This document shows positions 8,137 through 15,907 of a stretch of 42,720 nt of DNA, one piece after another. Positions within the stretch are counted from its first letter, which is position 1; each line of letters opens with the position of its first letter. Source of the DNA: Propionispora hippei DSM 15287 (lineage in GTDB: Bacteria; Bacillota; Negativicutes; Propionisporales; Propionisporaceae); assembly GCF_900141835.1 (NCBI RefSeq), contig NZ_FQZD01000032.1, forward strand, positions 1-42,720. The letters are read 5' to 3'. The position numbers and the translations under genes are program-made. The notes below the pieces were generated by a model. The model ran no database searches, had not been told where the DNA came from, and was given only the letters and a program-made list of their open reading frames with translations.

Positions 8137-8748
8137 GTGACTAAGATAAGCAATCGACGGGAAAGAAAGAAAAGAGATTCTAAAAATGCCATTATTGAAG
8201 CGGCTGTTACGCTGTTTGCTCAAAAGGGCTATAATGATACATCCATTGCCGAAATTATGAGTGAAGCCGACTTGGGGCTGGGAACTTTTTATAATTATTT
8301 TCAGTCCAAGGAAGAAATATTAAAGCATTTTCTGGCTGAAATAACGCTGAACATTAACCAGTCCTACACCAAATTGCTGCAGGAGCCCCGGCCGGCCGCC
8401 GAGGTGCTGTCCGAGATGTTTTTATTGACCGGCCGTATCCTGGATCAAAACCGTTTTGTGCTGCCTTTGTTTTTGAGCGCCGCCGCCAGAGGAGCGGGTG
8501 GCAAGCCCCATGCTCCGTCGCCGGGCCGGCTGACTTTTAAAAGCATTTTCCTCAGTATTATTCAGGACGGACAGGCAAAAGGTGAATTCCGGTCGGATAT
8601 CCCGGCTGAAGTGATTACGGAAATGTTTCATGCCGTGTTTCAGGCCGCTTCATTCAGCAGTCTGGACATCGGGTTTATGGAGAATATTGAGTACAAGCTG
8701 AACATTATTCTGACCGGTCTGGCAGCGGGTGGCCGGCAGCCGGCTTGA
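8137..8748 (+). CDS. TetR/AcrR-family transcriptional regulator
   Basis: A 203-residue TetR repressor. The N-terminal helix-turn-helix reads IIEAAVTLFAQKGYNDTSIA, then LGLGTFYNYFQSKEEIL. The C-terminal ligand domain is variable and gives no ligand clue. The GTG start at 8137 has GGGGGAGG a few bases upstream. It sits directly before the NirJ1/NirJ2 pair in the same orientation. A separate promoter with two palindromes lies between them, so this regulator may control the radical SAM genes; that is inference from position only. Confidence 0.9.
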   Translation: MTKISNRRERKKRDSKNAIIEAAVTLFAQKGYNDTSIAEIMSEADLGLGTFYNYFQSKEEILKHFLAEITLNINQSYTKLLQEPRPAAEVLSEMFLLTGRILDQNRFVLPLFLSAAARGAGGKPHAPSPGRLTFKSIFLSIIQDGQAKGEFRSDIPAEVITEMFHAVFQAASFSSLDIGFMENIEYKLNIILTGLAAGGRQPA

Positions 8749-8791
8749 CCCGCCTGGCGTAGGCCGGCTTTGGAAAATTAATGCGCGGACA

Positions 8792-8860
8792 TTGACCGGG
8801 CTGTGACGGCATGGTAAACTACACTTAATAGTGAATGTGATTCAGTTATGAATTATATTC
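8792..8860 (+). promoter_or_regulatory. Promoter and tandem operator-like palindromes before nirJ1
   Basis: TTGACC (8792-8797), a 17-bp spacer and TAAACT (8815-8820) form a good vegetative promoter. Downstream are two matching palindromes, GAATgtgATTC (8833-8843) and GAATtatATTC (8850-8860), with start points 17 bp apart. They fit a repressor site placed just after the transcription start and could be bound by the upstream TetR protein. Confidence 0.6.
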
Positions 8861-8914
8861 TGTTTTGATGGACAAATTACAATAAATCGAGATAGGTGCA
8901 GGTGGATAAAACAA

Positions 8915-10114
8915 ATGATAAGCGTCACGAAATTGTTATTTTCGACCGATTATTTCGGCGATGGATTACGGTATAATCATGCGTCACGGGGCGCGCGGCA
9001 CGGTGTTACAAAAGGAGCTGGCCCGGTAGTGGTCTGGAATTCCACTAAGACCTGCAATCTGCGCTGCCGTCACTGTTATATGGAATCGGATGCGCAAAAG
9101 TACCAGGGAGAGTTGACGACGGCGGAAGCTAGGCGGTTTATTGATGATTTGGCGGAGTTTAAAGTGCCTGTGTTGCTATTTTCCGGCGGCGAGCCGCTCA
9201 TTCGGCCCGACTTTTTTGAACTTGCGGCATATGCGGCCGAAAAGGGTATCCGTCCGACGCTGTCGACCAACGGTACGCTTATCACAGCCGAGGTAGCGGC
9301 CCGGATCAAGCAGATCGGTGTGGGCTATGTGGGCATTTCCCTTGACGGACTGCGGGAAGTGAACGATGCTTTCCGGGGCAGGGAGGGAGCCTTTGCGGCG
9401 GCTATGCAGGGCATTCAGAACTGTGTGGCTGTCGGTCAGCGAGTTGGATTGCGCTTTACGATCAACAAGCACAATTTGCAGGAGTTGGAGCATATTTTCG
9501 ACTTTATTGAAGAGGAAAATATCGACAGAGTCTGTTTTTACCATCTGGTGTACTCCGGCCGGGGCAATCAGATGCTGGATGAGGATGTGACACCGGCCGA
9601 ATCACGGCAGGCAATGGATATCATTATTCGCCGGACACGGGACTTTGAACGGCGCGGTCTGGCCAAGGAGATTCTGACGGTTGACAATCACTGCGACGGC
9701 GTATACATGTACATAAAGGCGCTGGCGGAAAACAACCCTGCTTTGGCCGCCAGGATTAAGGAACTCATTTCAATGAACGGCGGCAACCGTTCCGGCATTG
9801 CCTTCGCCGAAGTCGATCCCAACGGCTATGTTCATCCCGATCAGTTTACGCAGCACTACACCTTCGGTAATGTACGGGAAAGAAAGTTCGGCGATATCTG
9901 GACCGATTTGAGCCATCCCGTTTTGGCCGGCTTAAAAGACCGTAAACCACTCTTAAAAGGCCGTTGTGCCGCCTGTCAGTATCTGGCCAACTGTAACGGC
10001 AATTTCCGTACCAGAGCCGAAGCGATTACCGGTGACTTTTGGGAATCCGATCCGGCCTGCTATCTTACGGACGAAGAAATCGGCATTTGCGGACAACAGC
10101 AGGATGCCGTATAA
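8915..10114 (+). CDS. nirJ1: Radical SAM protein NirJ1-like (AhbC-type heme pathway enzyme)
   Basis: A 399-residue radical SAM/SPASM protein. The SAM cluster motif CNLRCRHCY lies at Cys47, Cys51 and Cys54, with the GGEP motif in LLFSGGEPLI. The C-terminus carries an auxiliary-cluster cysteine set (CAACQYLANC near 350-360 and DPACYL). It resembles the Firmicute NirJ1 group, related to AhbC, which removes acetate side chains from 12,18-didecarboxysiroheme to give Fe-coproporphyrin III in the siroheme-dependent heme route. The 'heme d1' label attached to the family is misleading where no cytochrome cd1 is known. It is followed after 24 bp by its partner nirJ2. No other heme genes are in the window. 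Confidence 0.85.
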   Translation: MISVTKLLFSTDYFGDGLRYNHASRGARHGVTKGAGPVVVWNSTKTCNLRCRHCYMESDAQKYQGELTTAEARRFIDDLAEFKVPVLLFSGGEPLIRPDFFELAAYAAEKGIRPTLSTNGTLITAEVAARIKQIGVGYVGISLDGLREVNDAFRGREGAFAAAMQGIQNCVAVGQRVGLRFTINKHNLQELEHIFDFIEEENIDRVCFYHLVYSGRGNQMLDEDVTPAESRQAMDIIIRRTRDFERRGLAKEILTVDNHCDGVYMYIKALAENNPALAARIKELISMNGGNRSGIAFAEVDPNGYVHPDQFTQHYTFGNVRERKFGDIWTDLSHPVLAGLKDRKPLLKGRCAACQYLANCNGNFRTRAEAITGDFWESDPACYLTDEEIGICGQQQDAV

Positions 10115-10138
10115 GGGCAGCAGAAGGAGCAACAAACT

Positions 10139-11134
10139 ATGATTATTTCCTGGAATACCACCAACGCATGCAATATGTACTGTGATCACTGTTATCGTGA
10201 CGCCGGCTGCAAAGCGGAGGAAGAATTAAATACGGCGGAAGCCAAAACCTTGCTGGAGCAAATTGCCCGGGCGGGGTTTAAAATTATGATTTTCAGCGGC
10301 GGTGAGCCTTTGACCCGTCCTGATATTGTAGAGCTGGTGGCCTATGCCACTTCACTGGGATTGCGGCCTGTATTCGGCACCAACGGCACCTTGATTACGC
10401 CGGATCTGGCAAAGCAGCTAAAAGCCGCCGGGGCAATGGGGATGGGCATATCCCTCGATTCGATGGATGCCGCCAAACACAACGAATTTCGCCGTTTCCC
10501 GGAAGCCTGGGAGGGTGCGGTGCGGGGTATGCGCAACTGTCGTGAAGCGGGGCTGGCTTTTCAGATTCATACGACGGTAATGGACTGGAACTCCCACGAA
10601 CTGGAGGCTATTACCGATTTTGCCGTGGCCGAGGGCGCCGTGGCCCATCACTTCTTCTTTCTAGTGCCCACCGGCCGGGCAGCTTCGATAGAAGCTGAAT
10701 CGTTGCGGGCCGAAGCCTATGAAGAGACGCTGACCCGGATTTTACAAAAGCAGAAGGAAGTGCCGATTGAACTTAAACCTACCTGTGCACCGCAATTTAT
10801 GCGGATTGCCAAACAAATGGACCTGAAGCTGCGCTTTGGCCGCGGCTGTCTGGCCGGCACCTCTTACTGTATTATCAGTCCCAGGGGGCAGGTGCAGCCT
10901 TGCGCTTACCTGGATATGCCGCTGGGCGATGTAAGAAAAACGCCGTTTGATGAAATTTGGCGCAATAATGAAGTGTTTCAAAAGCTCCGGACTCTGGATT
11001 ACCAGGGCGGCTGCGGTTCCTGTGAATATAAGCGGGCTTGCGGCGGCTGCCGGGCCAGAGCGGCCTATTATCACGAAGGCGACTATATGGCCGAAGAGCC
11101 TTGGTGCCTGTACCATGGCCGGAAGGGCGAATAG
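10139..11134 (+). CDS. nirJ2: Radical SAM protein NirJ2-like (AhbD-type heme synthase)
   Basis: A 331-residue radical SAM/SPASM protein beginning MIISWNTTNACNMYCDHCYR, with the SAM cluster cysteines at 11, 15 and 18 and FSGGEPL downstream. The C-terminal cysteines CGSCEYKRACGGCRARA and EEPWCLY match the AhbD/NirJ2 pattern. AhbD oxidatively decarboxylates the propionates of Fe-coproporphyrin III to the vinyls of heme b. The ATG at 10139 follows AGAAGGAG. It is in an operon with nirJ1, and a 12-bp hairpin at 11175-11201 terminates the unit. A heme-forming role is consistent with a heme-dependent nitric oxide reductase elsewhere in the window. Confidence 0.85.
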   Translation: MIISWNTTNACNMYCDHCYRDAGCKAEEELNTAEAKTLLEQIARAGFKIMIFSGGEPLTRPDIVELVAYATSLGLRPVFGTNGTLITPDLAKQLKAAGAMGMGISLDSMDAAKHNEFRRFPEAWEGAVRGMRNCREAGLAFQIHTTVMDWNSHELEAITDFAVAEGAVAHHFFFLVPTGRAASIEAESLRAEAYEETLTRILQKQKEVPIELKPTCAPQFMRIAKQMDLKLRFGRGCLAGTSYCIISPRGQVQPCAYLDMPLGDVRKTPFDEIWRNNEVFQKLRTLDYQGGCGSCEYKRACGGCRARAAYYHEGDYMAEEPWCLYHGRKGE

Positions 11135-11174
11135 AGCCCTTGGCGGTTTGAAATTCTTGTATTAAGACCGTACA

Positions 11175-11212
11175 CTGCTGCAGCTTGTTAAGCTGCAGCA
11201 GTTGCTGCTTTT
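11175..11212 (+). terminator. Terminator of the nirJ operon
   Basis: Perfect 12-bp stem CTGCTGCAGCTT (11175-11186) and AAGCTGCAGCAG (11190-11201) with a 3-base loop and a T-rich tail. Confidence 0.75.
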
Positions 11213-11218
11213 GGGTGA

Positions 11219-11265
11219 AAGTATAGCATGGGAATATGATCATATCATATTCCCATGCTATACTT
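11219..11265. repeat. 22-bp perfect inverted repeat (hairpin)
   Basis: Arms 11219-11240 and 11244-11265 are exact reverse complements around a 3-base loop (CAT). The core is GCATGGGAATATGAT. It lies just after the nirJ terminator and is followed by ATTTTA. It may be a second terminator or a dimeric protein binding site. From 11266 to 11477 I see no gene, only AT-rich sequence before the next coding region. Confidence 0.75.
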
Positions 11266-11477
11266 ATTTTAGGCGATAGCAGATGAAGCTGGACCGTTTA
11301 TTTAAGATAACTATTATGCTTGGATAATGTGTGGTAGCTTACCGCTTCACCTCGAACGGTGATGGTAGTTTTACTGATTCAGGTATAACGTATATTTAAA
11401 ATTAAATATGACATATAGTTGTCTTGTTAGCTTGTGTACAATAAAGAAAATCATGGAATGCTAAAGGAGAAAAAATA

Positions 11478-11813
11478 ATGAGTCATGTAACTGAAATTAT
11501 CGAAAGCTTTCTCAAGGAAAAAAATAATTTTGATAGTGCAGCCTTTGTTGCCTGCTTTGCCGATGATGCCGTTGTTCATGATGAGGGGCAAGAACTGCTC
11601 GGTCCGGCTGCGATTAAGCGATGGATTGAAGCGAGCAATGCCAAGTATCAGGATACTATTGCCGCCGAAAGGATAGTTGAAGCTGACAATGAGACCATTC
11701 TTACAGCGCTGGTCACCGGAATTTTTGAAGGGAGTCCGGTTTTTCTCAACTTCCATTTTGTAATACGAAAAGGTAAAATCAGCCGCTTGCGCATTGAACC
11801 GACAAACAAGTGA
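11478..11813 (+). CDS. SnoaL-like/NTF2-fold protein
   Basis: A 111-residue protein with the cone-shaped NTF2/SnoaL pattern. An N-terminal helix (VTEIIESFLKEKNNFDSAAF) precedes CFADDAVVHDEGQELLGPAA, where a small ligand pocket would form, and then beta strands ending FHFVIRKGKISRLRI. Such proteins are small-molecule isomerases, hydrolases or binding proteins; the substrate is not predictable. The start has AAAGGAG upstream. A Dabb-domain gene follows 48 bp later, and the two may work on related small molecules. Confidence 0.75.
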   Translation: MSHVTEIIESFLKEKNNFDSAAFVACFADDAVVHDEGQELLGPAAIKRWIEASNAKYQDTIAAERIVEADNETILTALVTGIFEGSPVFLNFHFVIRKGKISRLRIEPTNK

Positions 11814-11860
11814 AATCGCCGCTACGCGGACACTAAATGTAGATAGAGGAGGACGAGGCC

Positions 11861-12148
11861 ATGATTATCAATAATCTCTTGTTAAAGCTAAAAGACAGAA
11901 GTCCTCAGAATATAGCGAGGGCACGGGAAGTGCTGCTAGGTATGAAGGGGAAAATGGAGGTTCTTGTTGAGTTAACTGTAGAAACCAATATTCGTTCAGG
12001 GCCGGCCGCATACGATATTTTATTGATCGCAAAATATAACACCATGGAAGATTTTGAAGCATATTTGATTCATCCGGTGCATGTTGAAGTAGGCAAATAT
12101 ATAGCCGGTGTGGTAGAAAGCAGTGCAAGCGTATGCTATAGGGCCTGA
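11861..12148 (+). CDS. Dabb (stress-responsive A/B barrel) domain protein
   Basis: A 95-residue single-domain ferredoxin-like dimeric barrel. It starts MIINNLLLKLKDRS and ends with the typical HPVHVEVGKYIAGVVESSASV segment. Dabb proteins form dimers; a few are cyclases or stress proteins, and most have no known reaction. AGAGGAGGACG lies ahead of the ATG. It probably shares a transcript with the SnoaL-like gene. Confidence 0.8.
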   Translation: MIINNLLLKLKDRSPQNIARAREVLLGMKGKMEVLVELTVETNIRSGPAAYDILLIAKYNTMEDFEAYLIHPVHVEVGKYIAGVVESSASVCYRA

Positions 12149-12222
12149 TTAATTTGCAATGCGCGTCCTGAAGGAGCTTTTGCTGCCTTGTTGTGCCAGC
12201 GAACCCTTGAAAATAACTCCAA

Positions 12223-12369
12223 CTATTCCTCAGGCTTACATTCTTGACAGAAAAAGAATCTCTTGCCAGCCGACAGGCTCATTTTCATTAGCGGCTTTCT
12301 GGAGATGGCTTTAGGAGACTCTGGAGAGTTAATGTAAAGCTCGTAGTTTTTGCTCAATTTGATCATCAT
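12223..12369 (-). CDS. Possible 48-residue small protein with a CxxC motif
   Basis: In an otherwise gene-free gap the minus strand holds a 48-codon frame starting MMIKLSKNYELYINSPESPK and ending RFFFCQECKPEE. Composition is protein-like (charged, with a CQEC pair) but no convincing Shine-Dalgarno precedes the ATG. I do not recognise the family. It could be a real small protein, the remnant of a larger gene, or chance. Confidence 0.25.
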   Translation of the reverse strand: MMIKLSKNYELYINSPESPKAISRKPLMKMSLSAGKRFFFCQECKPEE

Positions 12370-12412
12370 ATAATAAACGGTAGGAATCTGGCAGGGAGGG
12401 AGTCTATTTGGT

Positions 12413-13450
12413 ATGGATGCGATGGAAGCTAAGGCTTTACCGTCCCTATTCGATTTGGAGGCACACCGGGGCGGCCGGGCTGCCCGGCCGGAAAATACGC
12501 TGATTGCGTTTGCTTATGCCCTGGAACTGGGTGTGACAACTCTGGAACTGGACATGCAGTTGACCGGGGACGGTCATATCGTCATCAGCCACGATCCGTT
12601 TATGAACGGCAATCTGGCCCAAGGTCCGGACGGCCGGTATGTCCCTTCCGGCCGGTATGACTTGCGTAGCATGACAATCGATGAAATCAAGCAGTTCGAT
12701 GTGGGAACAATGAATCCTCGGGCCGGTGCTTACTATGAAAATTACGGAAAAACGCAAATTTCCGTTTCCGGTACAACCATACCGAAGCTGGCAGAAGTAT
12801 TTGAACTGGTCTGCGCTTACGGAAATACTCATATCCTGTTCAATATCGAAACAAAATCCTACCCTGATCCTGCTTTGCCGGCGGCGAAAAACAATCCTGA
12901 CCCGGCCGTTTTTGTGGAAAAGTTTTATGAAGTGGTAAAAAAATATCATATGGAGAGCCGGGTTATGCTGCAGTCCTTTGACTGGCGGACGCTGCAAGAA
13001 ATGAAAAAACTGGACCCGCAGATTACGCGGGTCGCCCTGACCTGTGAACAGCCTGCCTGGGGCCGCGACAGCCAGTGCCGCCGGCCTTATGAAAAGGACG
13101 CTTCGCCCTGGATGGCCGGTTTGGCCATTGACGATTTCAAAGGAGATTACATCCAGGCGGCCAAAGCCATTGGCGCCGACGTGGTATCGCCCTATTGGGA
13201 AGAGCTTTCTAATGAATTGGTGACCGAGGCTCATGACTTAAGTATGAAAGTTGTTCCCTGGACAGTGAACAGTCCGGCCAAAATGAACATGCTGATTGAC
13301 ATGGGAGTTGACGGACTGATTACCGATAAACCCTGGATTTTGCGGGAATTGCTGATTAAACGGGGTATTCCCGTCGCCAGGCCAACCGTCAATACCGCCA
13401 ACCCTTACCATACCGGTACAGGCATTGCCGGCGGTGACTCTGTTGAATAA
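12413..13450 (+). CDS. Glycerophosphodiester phosphodiesterase family protein
   Basis: A 345-residue GDPD TIM barrel. The catalytic HRG motif is at His18-Arg19 (EAHRGGRAARPENT). The metal ligands are Glu45 and Asp47 (TLELDMQ), and the second catalytic histidine is His60 (ISHDPFM). The C-terminus retains VVPWTVN and MGVDGLITDKP, typical of the family. It hydrolyses glycerophosphodiesters to glycerol-3-phosphate and an alcohol. No signal peptide is seen, so it appears cytoplasmic. GGGAGGGAG precedes the ATG by about 11 bases. It is monocistronic and ends in a clear terminator. Confidence 0.9.
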   Translation: MDAMEAKALPSLFDLEAHRGGRAARPENTLIAFAYALELGVTTLELDMQLTGDGHIVISHDPFMNGNLAQGPDGRYVPSGRYDLRSMTIDEIKQFDVGTMNPRAGAYYENYGKTQISVSGTTIPKLAEVFELVCAYGNTHILFNIETKSYPDPALPAAKNNPDPAVFVEKFYEVVKKYHMESRVMLQSFDWRTLQEMKKLDPQITRVALTCEQPAWGRDSQCRRPYEKDASPWMAGLAIDDFKGDYIQAAKAIGADVVSPYWEELSNELVTEAHDLSMKVVPWTVNSPAKMNMLIDMGVDGLITDKPWILRELLIKRGIPVARPTVNTANPYHTGTGIAGGDSVE

Positions 13451-13473
13451 TACCGGTTGCCGGTTTCTCAAGG

Positions 13474-13510
13474 AGGCTGTTGCACTAAAAGTGTAACAGC
13501 CTTGTTTTGT
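13474..13510 (+). terminator. Terminator of the GDPD gene
   Basis: Stem AGGCTGTTGCAC (13474-13485) with GTGTAACAGCCT (13491-13502), one G-U pair, followed by TGTTTTGTT. Confidence 0.8.
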
Positions 13511-13550
13511 TCTCTGTTCGGCCTTTTCCGGAGAAATACGTTCCGCAGGA

Positions 13551-13650
13551 TGAAAAATTGCCGGCTCACGTTAGGAAATCCACCTGTGCCCTTTGGGTAT
13601 TTGTTTGAGCGAAGCGAGTTTATGGATTTTAGTAAGCCGGCAATTTTTCA
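13551..13650. repeat. 100-bp imperfect palindrome (REP/MITE-like)
   Basis: The outer arms TGAAAAATTGCCGGCT (13551-13566) and AGCCGGCAATTTTTCA (13635-13650) are exact reverse complements. Pairing continues imperfectly inward through AAATCCA/TGGATTT. The centre contains GAGCGAAGCGAG. No other copy occurs in this window. It looks like a small mobile palindrome or a structured RNA. Confidence 0.6.
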
Positions 13651-13681
13651 AGTATTTTGGAGGATAGGCCTAGCCTTTTGG

Positions 13682-13771
13682 GTCCCTTTGTGGCAATGAC
13701 AAAGGGACGATAAGCTATTTGTCTACATACGGGCTGTTTAAATAAACAAAATTATTTTGTGACAGCCGTAT
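13682..13771. repeat. Two further hairpins before the dioxygenase gene
   Basis: The first is a perfect 10-bp stem, GTCCCTTTGT (13682-13691) with ACAAAGGGAC (13699-13708). The second pairs ATACGG and CTGT with ACAG and CCGTAT (13727-13771), with one bulged base. Neither has a classic T tail. They fill the rest of the 369-bp gap between GDPD and LigB, in which I see no gene. Confidence 0.5.
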
Positions 13772-13819
13772 CCTTTTGCCGGTTTTGGTGACTAACTGTA
13801 TAAAGAAAGGGTGATCAAT

Positions 13820-14656
13820 ATGAAAGATACCATTCGCGGGCTTATTGCACCGCATGCACCGACCATGCTGGAGGATGAAATGGACCGGAAAGCATCGGCC
13901 GTAAATATAAAGCTGCAGGAAATCGGCAAAGAACTGCTGGACTGGGGAATTGAAGCGGTAGTGGCCGTCAGCACCCATTGGCAGACCGAAAGTTTTCTGG
14001 TGGACGATGCGGACTTTCACCGGACGGTAACTGATTACTATGGCTTCCGCCGGGAAATCGAATATGATGTGGCCGGTAAGCCGGAACTGGCGCGACAGTT
14101 GTTAGCGGCCGGTGAAAAAAATCTAGTCTATCCGGCTGCCGCGCAGCACGGTGTTGATCATGCCATTACCATTCCGCTGCATTTTATGTTTCCGGAAAAA
14201 AATATCCCCGTCATTCCCGTTTCGGTGGCCGGCTCGGCCTTGTCGGCTTTTCGATGGGGCCGGATTCTTGGCCATACCCTGCGGCAGTGGGGTGGCAAGA
14301 CCTTGCTGTTAGTATCCGGCTCGCTGTCGCATGATCTGATGGCCTTTATGACCGGCCGTCGCCGCGACGAATATAAAGCGTTTGACCGTCAGGTCATGAA
14401 ATTGCTGGCAGCAGGAAATGGTATGGATTTGTTAAATATGGACAGTAGGTTGGTTGCGGCGGCCAAGCCGGAAGGTGCCTTCCGGGATTTGTATATGCTG
14501 CTGGGAGCCATGGGGTCGCAGAGCCGGGGCCGGGTAGCGGCCTATGAGAACCTGCCCGGTGTCGGCCTGGGCGTGATTGAGTTTGCCGAAGCCGCTTATG
14601 CTGAAACCGAAGAGGAGTGGCTGGCTGCGTCTCCCGCTAGCAGCGGCATTCATTAA
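13820..14656 (+). CDS. Class III extradiol dioxygenase (LigB/DODA-like)
   Basis: A 278-residue LigB-superfamily protein. Fe(II)-ligand candidates are His in GLIAPHAPTM and in AVSTHWQTE. The GVDHAITIPLHFMF and VSGSLSHDL segments are typical of DODA/LigB enzymes. Members cleave catechol-type rings with oxygen, but anaerobes also carry homologues of unknown reaction, including the Memo-like branch. The ATG at 13820 has AAGGGTGAT upstream; the GTG at 13811 lies inside that ribosome site. A sigma factor gene follows after about 30 bp, so the two may be co-transcribed. Confidence 0.82.
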   Translation: MKDTIRGLIAPHAPTMLEDEMDRKASAVNIKLQEIGKELLDWGIEAVVAVSTHWQTESFLVDDADFHRTVTDYYGFRREIEYDVAGKPELARQLLAAGEKNLVYPAAAQHGVDHAITIPLHFMFPEKNIPVIPVSVAGSALSAFRWGRILGHTLRQWGGKTLLLVSGSLSHDLMAFMTGRRRDEYKAFDRQVMKLLAAGNGMDLLNMDSRLVAAAKPEGAFRDLYMLLGAMGSQSRGRVAAYENLPGVGLGVIEFAEAAYAETEEEWLAASPASSGIH

Positions 14657-14689
14657 AAGAAACCACAGAAAAAAAGGGGGGCTATGTAT

Positions 14690-15325
14690 ATGGCCGAACA
14701 GGATAATGCGGTTGACCGGGATATTTTAGAATTATATCAGTCGGGACAGGAGGAACAGGCCTTTAAACTGTTCATCAAGCAGTATCAGGCGCGGCTATAT
14801 TCATTGGCTTACCGTCTGCTGGGCAATCACGATGACGCGATGGATGCGTTGCAGGAAATACTTTTGCAGCTTCACCGTTCGCTGAAAAACTTTAATGGGC
14901 AGTCCGGGTTATATACCTGGGTATACCGACTAAGCTCTAATGTCTGCCTGAATTTCCGCAGAAAAATGCCTAAGCCCGGCGGGCAACTGGAATGGACGGA
15001 AAGCCTGCAGCAAGCGGTATTGCCTGTGGCGCGCCCCAATGAGGACCCTGACACCATGTGCGAGACAAAATACAGTCAGTTTTTGATTCAGCAGGCGGTT
15101 TTGAAATTGCCTGACAGTCAGCGCGTGCCTGTCGTGCTGCATGATTTGGAGGGGCTGTCGCTGGCGGAGATCGCTGCCGTGCTGGATAGCAACCCCAATG
15201 CGATCAAAGCGCGGCTGCAGCGCGGCCGGGCGGCGCTGCGGCGGATCATCAGCAAGGGTTTTGTCGTCAAAGGAATGGAAGGTATCGGGGTGTTTACGGT
15301 AGGTCATACCGGAAAACTCATGTAA
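14690..15325 (+). CDS. ECF-type RNA polymerase sigma factor
   Basis: A protein of about 211 residues with sigma region 2 (FIKQYQARLYSLAYRLLGNH, DAMDALQEILLQLHRSL, LYTWVYRLSSN) and region 4 (LKLPDSQRVPVVLHDLEGLS, LAEIAAVLDSNPNAIKARLQ). A C-terminal tail of about 20 residues (KGFVVKGMEGIGVFTVGHTG) is extra. An RNA-polymerase partner role is clear, but no anti-sigma gene is adjacent, so the control mechanism is unknown. ATG 14690 sits 8 bases after GGGGGG; ATG 14684 is an alternative. DoxX follows 38 bp later and may be a target or partner. Confidence 0.9.
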   Translation: MAEQDNAVDRDILELYQSGQEEQAFKLFIKQYQARLYSLAYRLLGNHDDAMDALQEILLQLHRSLKNFNGQSGLYTWVYRLSSNVCLNFRRKMPKPGGQLEWTESLQQAVLPVARPNEDPDTMCETKYSQFLIQQAVLKLPDSQRVPVVLHDLEGLSLAEIAAVLDSNPNAIKARLQRGRAALRRIISKGFVVKGMEGIGVFTVGHTGKLM

Positions 15326-15363
15326 TAAACAATGAAAGTATGAATATAAAGGAGAGATGTATC

Positions 15364-15771
15364 ATGACTAATCGTCAGTACGAATATAGTTTGCTGGTGC
15401 TCCGCGTAACGCTGGGCGTCATCTTTTTAGCCCATGGCTTGCAAAAAATCAGCCAGCTGGACGGAGTTATCCAGTTCTTTGTATCACTCGGTATGCCGCC
15501 CTTTGCCGCTTATGCGGTGGCGGCCACGGAAACCATCGGCGGCGCTATGCTGCTGACCAGCTTCTTCCCGCGCATCGCTGCCATTGCTATCAGCCTGGTG
15601 ATGCTGGGCGCCATTTTTACTACCAAGCTGGATAAGGGCTTGCTTAACGGCTATGAGTATGAACTGATGCTGCTAAGCGCGGCCGTGGCTGTTGGACTTT
15701 CCGGCAGCCGCATCTTCTCGCTGGGGGCGGCTCTCCAAACTAAAAAACAACCGGAACAGAAACAGTTTTAA
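15364..15771 (+). CDS. DoxX-family membrane protein
   Basis: A 135-residue protein with four transmembrane helices and the DoxX signature VLRVTLGVIFLAHGLQKI near the N-terminus, then AAYAVAATETIGGAMLLTSF. DoxX proteins sit in the cytoplasmic membrane and take part in redox or thiol stress responses and quinone-linked metabolism; the reaction here is unknown. The start is ATG 15364, seven bases after AAGGAGAG. It lies behind the ECF sigma gene and ends at a terminator shared with rnpB. Confidence 0.87.
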   Translation: MTNRQYEYSLLVLRVTLGVIFLAHGLQKISQLDGVIQFFVSLGMPPFAAYAVAATETIGGAMLLTSFFPRIAAIAISLVMLGAIFTTKLDKGLLNGYEYELMLLSAAVAVGLSGSRIFSLGAALQTKKQPEQKQF

Positions 15772-15794
15772 AAACTAACTGTACTAAGAATGCT

Positions 15795-15833
15795 AAAACC
15801 GCTGCCCTGTCGTAAGACCGGTAGCGGTTTTTT
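15795..15833. terminator. Bidirectional terminator between DoxX and rnpB
   Basis: Stem AAAACCGCTGCC with GGTAGCGGTTTT followed by a T run on the plus strand. The A-rich left arm gives a shorter T run for the minus-strand RNA. Confidence 0.8.
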
Positions 15834-15907
15834 TAGTGCGTTTTCTTATGATGTTAAGTAATTACGATGTACACCGGGCATCGTTTGGTTGTATACCTGT
15901 TTGCATT

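Noticed and set aside
12446-13234. Minus-strand frame of 262 codons opposite the GDPD gene
   Set aside because: Antisense shadow of an intact GDPD with all catalytic motifs.
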